Assembly: GCF_902506575.1 (NCBI RefSeq)
Contig: NZ_LR732544.1
Span: 5,568,065-5,632,064, forward strand
Length of the DNA stretch: 64,000 bases
Direction of reading: 5' to 3'
Source of the DNA: Streptomyces mexicanus
Lineage (GTDB): Bacteria; Actinomycetota; Actinomycetes; Streptomycetales; Streptomycetaceae
A program made the position numbers and the translations under genes. The notes under the pieces are model-generated. The model ran no database searches and was not told the DNA's origin. It saw only the letters and a list, made by a program, of their open reading frames with translations. Of this stretch, positions 25,168-32,232 are shown in pieces (the first letter of the stretch is position 1; each line of letters starts with the position of its first letter).

Positions 25168-27524
25168 CCGGTGCGCGCAGGGTCGCCGTGATCGGCGGCG
25201 GCCCCGGGGGCCTGTACGCGGCGGCCCTGCTCAAGCGGCTCGACGCGACCCGCGAGATCACCGTCTGGGAGCGCAACGCACCCGAGGACACCTTCGGCTT
25301 CGGCGTCGTGCTCTCCGACGAGACGCTCGGCGGCATCGAGCACGCCGACCCGGTCGTGTACCGGGCCCTCCAGCGGGACTTCGTCCGCTGGGACGCCATC
25401 GACATCGTGCACCGCGGCAGGCGGCACACCTCCGGCGGGCACGGCTTCGCCGCCCTCGGCCGGCGCCGGCTCCTGCAGATCCTGCACGAGCGCTGCCGCG
25501 CACTCGGCGTCGAGCTGCGCTTTCGCACCGAGGCACCGCCCCCGGCCCACCTGACGCGCACGTACGACCTGGTGATCGCCGCCGACGGCGTGCACAGCGC
25601 CACCCGGAAGGCGTACGCCGACGTCTTCCGGCCGACGGTGACCGGCCACCGCTGCCGCTACATCTGGCTCGCCGCCGACTTCCCCTTCGACGCCTTCCGC
25701 TTCGAGATCGCCGAGACCGAGCACGGCGTGATGCAGCTGCACGGCTACCCCTACGCCCGCCCCTCGCCCGACCAGCACCCCTCAGCGAGGCCCTCCGGGC
25801 CGCAGGACCGATCCGCCTCGACGGTCATCGTCGAGATGCGCGAGGAGGTGTGGCGGGCCGCCGGGTTCGACGAGATGACCGAGGCCGAGTCCGTCGAGCG
25901 CTGCGCGAAGATCTTCGCCGACGCGCTCGGCGGCCGCCCCCTGCGCTCCAACAACTCCGCGTGGACCACCTTCCGCACGGTCGTCAACGAGCGCTGGTCG
26001 CACGGCAACCTGGTGCTGCTCGGCGACGCCGCGCACACCGCCCACTTCTCCATCGGCTCCGGCACCAAACTCGCCGTCGAGGACGCCCTCGCGCTCGCCG
26101 CCTGCCTGACGGAGCAGCCGTCCGTGCCCGAGGCGCTGGCCGCCTACGAGACGGAACGCAAACCGGTCGTCGCCTCCACCCAGCGTGCCGCCCGTGCCAG
26201 CCTGGAGTGGTTCGAGAACCTCGCCCTGTACCTGGACCAGCCGCCCCGCCAGTTCGCCTTCAACCTGCTCACCCGCAGCCGCCGCGTCACCCACGGCAAC
26301 CTGCGGCTGCGCGACGCCCGCTTCACCGACTCCGTGGAGCGCGAGTTCGGCTGCCCGCCGGGCACGCCGCCGATGTTCACCCCGTTCCGGCTGCGCGGCC
26401 TGACCCTGCGCAACCGGGTCGTCGTCTCGCCCATGGACATGTACTGCGCCGTCGACGGCGTGCCCGGCGACTTCCACCTCGTGCACCTGGGCGCCCGCGC
26501 GCTGGGCGGCGCCGGCCTGGTGATGACCGAGATGGTGTGCGTCAGCCCCGAGGGCCGCATCACGCCCGGCTGCACCGGTCTGTGGAGCGGCCGGCAGGCC
26601 GACGCCTGGCGGCGCATCACCGAGTTCGTGCACCGGCAGTCACCAGGCACCGCGATCGGCGTGCAACTGGGCCACAGTGGACGCAAGGGCTCGACCCGGC
26701 TGATGTGGGAGGGCATGGACGAGCCGCTGCCCGAGGGCAACTGGCCGCTGGTGGCCGCCTCCCCGCTGCCGTACAGGCCGGGCAGCCAGGTGCCGCGGCA
26801 GCTGTCCCGGGCCCAGCTGACCGACCTGCGCGAGCAGTTCGCCTCCGCCGCGGCGCGAGCCGCCCGGGCGGGGTTCGACCTGCTCGAACTGCACTGCGCC
26901 CACGGCTATCTGCTCTCCGGCTTCCTCTCCCCGCTGACCAACCACCGCACCGACGCCTACGGCGGCTCGCTCGCCAACCGCCTGCGCTTCCCGCTGGAGG
27001 TCTTCGACGCCGTCCGCGCGGCCTGGCCCGCCGAACGCCCCATGACCGTACGGATCTCCGCCACCGACTGGGCCGAGGGCGGCACCACCGCCGAGGAGGC
27101 CGTGGCCATCGCCCGCGCCTTCGCCGCGCACGGCGCCGACGCCATCGACGTCTCCACCGGGCAGGTGGTCGCCGAGGAGCGGCCCGAGTTCGGCAGGTCC
27201 TACCAGACGCCGTTCGCCGACCGCATCCGGCACGAGGCCGGCGTCCCCGTGATCGCGGTCGGCGCCATCTCCTCCTGGGACGACGTCAATTCACTGATCC
27301 TGGCCGGACGCGCCGACCTGTGCGCGCTGGCCCGCCCGCACCTGTACGACCCGCACTGGACGCTGCACGCCGCCGCCGAGCAGGGCTACACCGGCCCCGC
27401 CGCCGTATGGCCGGCGCCCTACCGGGCCGGCAGCCGCCGCCCGCAGACCGGCCGCACGGACGCCCCCAGGCCGCGGCTCACGCTGCTCCCGCCGCACGCC
27501 GCGGCCACCGCTCGCGAGGTGTAG
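25164..27524 (+). CDS. Bifunctional salicylyl-CoA 5-hydroxylase / 2-aminobenzoyl-CoA monooxygenase-reductase type
   Basis: A 786-residue fusion. Residues of about 1-390 are a class A flavin monooxygenase: VIGGGPGGLYAAALL binds FAD, and LGDAAHTAHFSIGSG is the second flavin motif. Residues of about 395-760 are an Old Yellow Enzyme-type FMN reductase (MFTPFRLRGLTLRNRVVVSP, then HCAHGYLLSGFLSP). This exact arrangement is known for 2-aminobenzoyl-CoA monooxygenase/reductase of Azoarcus and salicylyl-CoA hydroxylases, which hydroxylate and dearomatise the CoA-bound ring. The substrate choice is inferred from the ligase in the same cluster. The start overlaps the hydratase stop. Confidence 0.9.
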   Translation: MTGARRVAVIGGGPGGLYAAALLKRLDATREITVWERNAPEDTFGFGVVLSDETLGGIEHADPVVYRALQRDFVRWDAIDIVHRGRRHTSGGHGFAALGRRRLLQILHERCRALGVELRFRTEAPPPAHLTRTYDLVIAADGVHSATRKAYADVFRPTVTGHRCRYIWLAADFPFDAFRFEIAETEHGVMQLHGYPYARPSPDQHPSARPSGPQDRSASTVIVEMREEVWRAAGFDEMTEAESVERCAKIFADALGGRPLRSNNSAWTTFRTVVNERWSHGNLVLLGDAAHTAHFSIGSGTKLAVEDALALAACLTEQPSVPEALAAYETERKPVVASTQRAARASLEWFENLALYLDQPPRQFAFNLLTRSRRVTHGNLRLRDARFTDSVEREFGCPPGTPPMFTPFRLRGLTLRNRVVVSPMDMYCAVDGVPGDFHLVHLGARALGGAGLVMTEMVCVSPEGRITPGCTGLWSGRQADAWRRITEFVHRQSPGTAIGVQLGHSGRKGSTRLMWEGMDEPLPEGNWPLVAASPLPYRPGSQVPRQLSRAQLTDLREQFASAAARAARAGFDLLELHCAHGYLLSGFLSPLTNHRTDAYGGSLANRLRFPLEVFDAVRAAWPAERPMTVRISATDWAEGGTTAEEAVAIARAFAAHGADAIDVSTGQVVAEERPEFGRSYQTPFADRIRHEAGVPVIAVGAISSWDDVNSLILAGRADLCALARPHLYDPHWTLHAAAEQGYTGPAAVWPAPYRAGSRRPQTGRTDAPRPRLTLLPPHAAATAREV

Positions 27525-27592
27525 CCCCACGCCGCGCACGCCGGCCGCCGCGGCAGCCCTTCGACCGGCGGGTCCGGTGACGCGGGACGCCG

Positions 27593-27619
27593 GCGGCCGG
27601 CCGTGGCACGGCCGGCCGC
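27593..27619. terminator. Bidirectional hairpin between convergent catabolic operons
   Basis: 13-bp perfect arms GCGGCCGGCCGTG / CACGGCCGGCCGC around a single base, followed on the plus strand by a T-richer tract (GTTCTTCTCC). Confidence 0.65.
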
Positions 27620-27643
27620 GCCGCGTTCTTCTCCCGGCCCCGC

Positions 27644-28474
27644 TCACGCCTCGGCGACCCCCGCGAACACCGCCCCGGCGTCCCGCAGCCGCTCGTGCAA
27701 CCCCCGGAAGACGGCGGCCGAGCGGACCCCCGGCCAGTCCTCGGGCAGCAGCCGGGCGGGCAGGCCCGGGTCGGCGTAGGGCAGATGACGCCAGGAGTCC
27801 AGGGCGAGCAGATAGTCGCGGTACGCCTCCTCCGGCGGGGTGTCGCCGCGCTGCTCCCAGGCGCGCAGCACGTGCGCGTGCCGGTCGAGGAACGCCTCGT
27901 GCAGCGCGGCCACCGCCGCCAGGTCCCACCACCGGGCCACCGCCTCGGCGGTCGGCGTGAACCCCAGGTGCTCCCCGCGGAAGAAGTCCACGTACGGATC
28001 CAGGCCGAGGCGCTGCAGCGTGTGCGCGGTCTCCTCGTACAGCCGCGCAGGCGCGATCCACACCCCGGGCGCCGCCGTGCCGAAGCCCAGCCCGGCCAGC
28101 CGGGAGCGCAGCACATGGCGCTTGTTGCGCTCCGACTCCGGCACCGAGAACACCGCCAGCACCCAGCCCTCGTCGGCGGGCGGCTCGGTGGCGTAGACGC
28201 GGCGGTCGCCGTCCTGGAGCAACTGCCGTGCCTGGTCCGACAGTTCGTAACCGGCCGCGCCCTGTGCGGTGCGGGCCGGCACCAGCAGCCCGCGCCGCTT
28301 GAGCCGGGACACCGAGGAGCGCACGGAGGGCGCGTCCACCCCGACCGCGGCCAGCAGCCGGATCAGTTCGGCGACGGGCACCGGGCCCGGCACGAAACGA
28401 CCGTACGCGCCGTACAGCGTGACGATGAGGGACCTCGGTGCGGGTTGCGCGGACTGCTCGGACACGTTGATCAT
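27644..28474 (-). CDS. PaaX-family transcriptional repressor
   Basis: A 276-residue protein. The N-terminal winged helix (SLIVTLYGAYGRFVPGPVPV ... VRSSVSRLKRRGLLVPAR) and the central PaaX dimerisation region (GWVLAVFSVPESERNKRHVLR, then APGVWIAPARL) match the family that represses aryl-CoA catabolic genes and is released by the aryl-CoA thioester. It is encoded 15 bp downstream of the CoA ligase and is probably cotranscribed with it. Two copies of one composite operator (24181, 30235) flank the gene set, so it likely controls both operons. Start ATG 28474 lacks a strong ribosome site; GTG 28465 is an alternative. Confidence 0.88.
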   Translation of the reverse strand: MINVSEQSAQPAPRSLIVTLYGAYGRFVPGPVPVAELIRLLAAVGVDAPSVRSSVSRLKRRGLLVPARTAQGAAGYELSDQARQLLQDGDRRVYATEPPADEGWVLAVFSVPESERNKRHVLRSRLAGLGFGTAAPGVWIAPARLYEETAHTLQRLGLDPYVDFFRGEHLGFTPTAEAVARWWDLAAVAALHEAFLDRHAHVLRAWEQRGDTPPEEAYRDYLLALDSWRHLPYADPGLPARLLPEDWPGVRSAAVFRGLHERLRDAGAVFAGVAEA

Positions 28475-28489
28475 TTTAGGTCGTCGGTG

Positions 28490-30130
28490 TCACTGATCCT
28501 CGCCGCGTCCGCGCAGCCGGAACCGCTGGAGCTTGCCGGTGGCCGTGCGCGGCAGCGCGTCCAGGAAGACGATCTCGCGCGGGCACTTGTACGGCGACAG
28601 CCGGGACCTGACGTACGCGCGCAGCGCCTCGGCGTCCCGCGCCGCGCCCTCCTTGACCACCACGTGCGCCACCACCACCTGGCCGCGGTCCTCGTCGGGC
28701 CGGCCCACGACCGCCGCCTCCACCACGTCCGGGTGGCGCAGCAGCGCGTCCTCGACCTCCGGCCCGGCGATGTTGTACCCGGCCGAGATGATCATGTCGT
28801 CGGCGCGGGCCACGTAACGGAAGTAGCCGTCGGGTTCCCGGACGTAGGTGTCGCCGGTGACGTTCCAGCCGCCCCGGACGTACGTGCGCTGGCGTTCGTC
28901 GGCGAGGTAGCGGCAGCCGACGGGCCCTTGGACGGCGAGCAGGCCGGGCTGCCCGTCGGGCACGGGCAGGCCGTCCTCGTCCTGCACGCGCGCGTACCAC
29001 CCGGGGACGGGGACCCCGGTGGTGCCGGGACGGACGGCGTCGTCGGCCGCCGAGATGAAGATGTGCAGCAACTCGGTGGCGCCGATGCCGTTGACGAGGC
29101 GCAGCCCGGTCCGCTCGTGCCAGGCGTGCCAGGTGGCCGCGGGCAGGTTCTCCCCGGCGGACACGCAGCGCCGCAGCGAGGAGACATCGTACCCGTCCAG
29201 CGCGTCGAGCATCGCCCGGTAGGCGGTGGGCGCGGTGAACAGCACGGACACCCGGTGTTCGGCCACCGCCGCCAGCAACTGCCGCGGACGGGCCTGCTCC
29301 AGCAGCAGCGCACAGGCGCCCGCGCGCATCGGGAAGATCACCAGCCCGCCCAGGCCGAAGGTGAAACCCAGCGGCGGACTGCCCGCGAACAGGTCGTCGG
29401 GGCGCGGGCGCAGCACGTGCCGGGAGAAGGTGTCGGCGATCGCCAGCACGTCCCGGTGGAAGTGCACACAGCCCTTGGGTCGGCCCGTGGTGCCCGACGT
29501 GAACGCGATCAGCGCGACGTCGTCGGCGGCGGTGTCCACCGCCGGGAAGGGCGCGTCGGGCGCGGGACGGCGCAGCAGGTCGTCGGGGGCGTCACCGCCG
29601 TACGTCGTGATCGCCAGGTGCGGGATCTCCGCCTTGGCCAGGTCGTCCACCGCGCGGACGTCGCACAGCGCGTGCCGGATCCGGGCGATCTCGCACATCG
29701 TCCGCAACTCGTGGGGGCGCTGCTGGGCCAGGACGGTGACCGCGATCGCGCCCGCCTTGAGCACCGCCAGCCAGCAGGCCGCCAGGTGGGGCGTGGTCGG
29801 GCCGCGCAGCAGCACCCGGTTGCCGGGCACCACCCCGAGGTCGCCGGTCAGGACGTGCGCGATCCGGTCGACGCGGGCCAGCAGCTCGCCGTAGCTCCAG
29901 CTCTCCCCGGTGGCGGTACGGAACACCGGGCGTGCGGCGCCGGCGCCCTCCGCCCCGGACAGCAGTGCGGCGGCGCAGTTCAGCCGGTCCGGGTAGCGCA
30001 GCTCGGGCAGGTCGAAACGGAGCACCGGCCACTGGTCGGGGGGCGGCAGGTGGTCGCGCGCGAAGGTGTCGACGTGCGCCGAGGGCGTGGGCGGCCGGGT
30101 GCCGTCCCTGACCGGGTCCAGCTGGTCCAT
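28490..30130 (-). CDS. Benzoate-CoA ligase family protein, probably 2-aminobenzoate (anthranilate)-CoA ligase
   Basis: A 546-residue ANL-superfamily adenylate-forming ligase. The P-loop-like motif is FTSGTTGRPKGCVHFHRD, the A5 region is NGIGATELLHIF, the hinge lies near GYNIAGPEVEDALL, and the C-terminal lysine motif is PRTATGKLQRF. The N terminus (ARDHLPPPDQWPVLRFDLPE) is typical of the aryl-CoA ligases found with 2-aminobenzoyl-CoA monooxygenase/reductase. It activates the aromatic acid for the hydroxylase/reductase encoded convergently. ATG 30130 follows AAGGGGGG. It is divergent from the acyl-CoA dehydrogenase with a shared operator between them. Confidence 0.88.
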   Translation of the reverse strand: MDQLDPVRDGTRPPTPSAHVDTFARDHLPPPDQWPVLRFDLPELRYPDRLNCAAALLSGAEGAGAARPVFRTATGESWSYGELLARVDRIAHVLTGDLGVVPGNRVLLRGPTTPHLAACWLAVLKAGAIAVTVLAQQRPHELRTMCEIARIRHALCDVRAVDDLAKAEIPHLAITTYGGDAPDDLLRRPAPDAPFPAVDTAADDVALIAFTSGTTGRPKGCVHFHRDVLAIADTFSRHVLRPRPDDLFAGSPPLGFTFGLGGLVIFPMRAGACALLLEQARPRQLLAAVAEHRVSVLFTAPTAYRAMLDALDGYDVSSLRRCVSAGENLPAATWHAWHERTGLRLVNGIGATELLHIFISAADDAVRPGTTGVPVPGWYARVQDEDGLPVPDGQPGLLAVQGPVGCRYLADERQRTYVRGGWNVTGDTYVREPDGYFRYVARADDMIISAGYNIAGPEVEDALLRHPDVVEAAVVGRPDEDRGQVVVAHVVVKEGAARDAEALRAYVRSRLSPYKCPREIVFLDALPRTATGKLQRFRLRGRGEDQ

Positions 30131-30234
30131 GGCGTTCGCCCCCCTTGTCGTGGTGGCCGGGGCTCCTTCGGTGCCCGCCCGCCTGCTCGGCGGCGCCCGC
30201 CGGAGGGGCCCTCACCCCGGAGCGTATCGCCTTG

Positions 30235-30260
30235 GTGACGACAGTCAACGGTGCGCGATA
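30235..30260. promoter_or_regulatory. Composite operator, copy 2 (ligase / dehydrogenase divergent promoter)
   Basis: GTGACGACAGTCAA followed by CG and GTGCGCGATA. It has the same order and spacing as the copy at 24181-24206 read on the other strand, including an identical 10-bp GTGCGCGATA block. It lies between divergent genes starting at 30130 and 30307. Confidence 0.75.
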
Positions 30261-30306
30261 CGGTGGGGGTGGACCCCGGGCACCCCGGGGGAGGGAGGAC
30301 CGGCGA

Positions 30307-31108
30307 ATGCCCGCATTCTCGCTCGAACCGGAACAGCTCGCCTGGTGCGCCGAACTGCGCGCCCTGGCCGCCGACCGGTTGCGCCCCCTCGCCGAGAAGG
30401 CCGCGCAGAGCGGACCCGGCCGCGTCAACCGCCCCCTGGTCGCCGAACTCGGCCGGCTCGGCCTGCTGGACCGCCTGTTCACCTCCGGCGCCCTCGACCT
30501 GTGCCTGATGCGCGAGTCCCTGGCCTACGCCTGCACGGAGGCCGAGACCGCGCTCGCCCTGCAGGGCCTGGGCGCCCACCCGGTGCACGCCCACGGCACC
30601 CCCGCCCAGCGCGCGCGCTGGCTGCCCGCCGTGCGCTCCGGCAGCGCGATCGCGGCCTTCGCCTTGAGCGAGCCGGGCGCCGGCTCGGACGCGGCGGCCC
30701 TGGCGCTGCGCGCGGAGCCCGAGGACGAGCGGGACGACGACGAGCGGGACGACAACGAGCCGGCCGGCGTCAGGCCCGCCCCCGCCGGCCGCACCGCGGC
30801 GGGACGGCCCGCCGGCCCACCGGCCCGCGGGTCCGGCACCGCCGGGCCGGGCGAGGCCGGCGCCCCGCCGCTCACCGGACCCGAGGGCGCGCCGTTCGCC
30901 GCGTCCGGCCCGGCGCCGGCCGGCCGCACCGGCGGACCGCCGCTCGCCGCGCCCGGCGGCACCCCGCTCGCCCGCTCGGGTGGCTCACCGCTCGCGGAAC
31001 CCGGCGGCCCGCCCCTGGTGGACCCGGGCGCCGGGCCCTTCGGCGGTACCGGGGCACCGCGCCTCGGCGATCCGGCGGCCCCACCGCTCGCCACATCCCC
31101 TTCCACAC
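30307..31108 (+). CDS. Acyl-CoA dehydrogenase, 3' end lost at adapter
   Basis: The first ~140 residues are the N-terminal alpha domain and the start of the beta domain of an acyl-CoA dehydrogenase (YACTEAETALALQGLGAHPV, then IAAFALSEPGAGSDAAALAL). Instead of the expected substrate/FAD region, the frame continues into about 120 residues of Pro/Gly/Ala repeats of the form GGxPLAxP. It then enters adapter sequence at 31109. The repeat could be a genuine linker insertion that broke the assembly, or itself a misassembly. The FAD and catalytic C-terminal half is absent. ATG 30307 follows GGAGGGAGGA. It is probably the dehydrogenase of the aminobenzoyl-CoA-type pathway. Confidence 0.75.
30870..31095 (+). 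repeat. Low-complexity Pro/Gly/Ala-coding repeat
   Basis: Degenerate units of about 24 bp encode G-G-x-P-L-A-x-P-like octapeptides (for example GGPPLAAP, GGTPLARS, GGSPLAEP, GGPPLVDP) within the truncated acyl-CoA dehydrogenase. Such GC-rich repeats are prone to assembly collapse. Confidence 0.7.
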
Positions 31109-31142
31109 GTCTCGTGGGCTCGGAGATGTATATAAGAGGCAG
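31109..31142. other. Illumina Nextera Read 2 adapter (assembly artefact)
   Basis: A 34-nt stretch matches the full Nextera Read 2 transposase adapter with 2 mismatches. It starts GTCTCGTGGGCTCGG and ends with the mosaic-end core TATAAGAGGCAG (TATAAGAGACAG in the adapter). Its orientation implies that true insert DNA begins at 31143. Translations give the contaminant peptides DVYKRQ and LLYTSPSPRD. Confidence 0.97.
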
Positions 31143-31279
31143 GCCCCCGCCCGCCCCCCGCTGTTGCGCTGCCGCTGCCCGACGGCCGGGCGGTCGGCCC
31201 CGCGGCTCGGGCATCGTCCGCCGTCCCCGCGGAGCCGCCGACGGACGGGACGCGCGCCGCCTGCCCTTCCCCTGCCCCT
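31143..31279 (+). other. Open sequence between adapter and sigma-factor start
   Basis: The frame of the sigma factor is open from the adapter to GTG 31280, reading Pro/Ala-rich residues (VALPLPDGRAVGPARASSAV). The gene may therefore begin further upstream, in sequence that is missing here. No ribosome site is seen before 31280. Confidence 0.6.
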
Positions 31280-32215
31280 GTGGGCGACGCGCTGCCGGAC
31301 GCCGTCCGCGCCGCCCGAGCCGTGCTGGAGGACGACCGTCGGCGCCGGAACGTGGGCAAGGCGTTGCTCACCGCAGAGGAGGAAGTCGGCCTCGCCGTAC
31401 TCCTCCGCGGTGGCACCGACCGTCTCGGCCGCGACGTTCCCGAGGAGGAGATCAAGGCGCTGCCCAGGGACAGCGAGCGACGGCGCGCCTACGAGTGCCT
31501 CGTCCTGCACAACCAACGGCTCGTGTGGAAGATCGCGCACGGCCATCAGGGCCACGGACTCGACCTGGAGGACCTGGTTCAGCACGGAACCCTCGGACTC
31601 ATGCGCGCGGTCCGCAAGTTCGACGTCACCAAGGGCTACAAACTGTCGACCTACGCGACGTGGTGGATCAGACAGGCCATCACCCGCGCCATCGCCGACG
31701 AGGGCACCATGATTCGGCTGCCCGTGTACCTGCACGAGCGGGTCGGCAAGGTCGCAGCGGCCGAGCGCACGTTGCTCAGCCAAGGCCGCGCCACGTCGGT
31801 CGCCGACGTCGCCTACGCGACCGGACTCACCTTCGCAGAAGTGGAAGAGGTACGGCGGATCAGCCGGCCCACCGACTCCCTGGACCGGATCATCGGCGAC
31901 GACACGGCCCTCGGCGACCTGATCATCGGGCCGAGCCGGCTGCCCGGCCCTTTCACCGTGCTGCTCCGCAAGGAGTTCCACGAGCGCCTGCGGCATGTCC
32001 TCGGGCATCTCACCGAGCGCGAGCGGCACATCCTCGTCCGGCGCACCGGCCTCGACGGCGACGAGCCGGACACCCTGGAGAACATCGGTGTCCGGTTCGG
32101 CGTCACCCGCGAACGCATCCGCCAGATCGAATCGAAGGCCAAAGCCCAGTTCATCGGCCAGCTGGTCCGCCACCGGTTGATCCCTCGTACGTATCTCACG
32201 GCCCCTCTCACCTGA
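31280..32215 (+). CDS. Sigma-70 family RNA polymerase sigma factor, possibly 5'-truncated
   Basis: About 311 residues with all main sigma regions. Region 1.2-like LTAEEEVGLAVLLRGG is followed by region 2 (DLVQHGTLGLMRAVRKFD, then YKLSTYATWWIRQAITRAIA). Region 3 follows, and region 4 contains LTERERHILVRRTGL and VTRERIRQIESKAKAQF. It is a primary-like (group 2/3) sigma factor, not an ECF type. The stop is 17 bp before drmA with AAGGAA between, so it appears to be the first gene of the DISARM-like operon; I know of no standard DISARM locus with a dedicated sigma factor. The N terminus is uncertain because an adapter lies just upstream and the frame is open up to it. Confidence 0.85.
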   Translation: MGDALPDAVRAARAVLEDDRRRRNVGKALLTAEEEVGLAVLLRGGTDRLGRDVPEEEIKALPRDSERRRAYECLVLHNQRLVWKIAHGHQGHGLDLEDLVQHGTLGLMRAVRKFDVTKGYKLSTYATWWIRQAITRAIADEGTMIRLPVYLHERVGKVAAAERTLLSQGRATSVADVAYATGLTFAEVEEVRRISRPTDSLDRIIGDDTALGDLIIGPSRLPGPFTVLLRKEFHERLRHVLGHLTERERHILVRRTGLDGDEPDTLENIGVRFGVTRERIRQIESKAKAQFIGQLVRHRLIPRTYLTAPLT

Positions 32216-32232
32216 TCCGAAGGAATCCGCAC

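Noticed and set aside
24209..27580. Apparent 1123-residue protein starting as enoyl-CoA hydratase
   Set aside because: Beyond the 10-G tract the translation is a shadow of the hydroxylase gene in the wrong frame.
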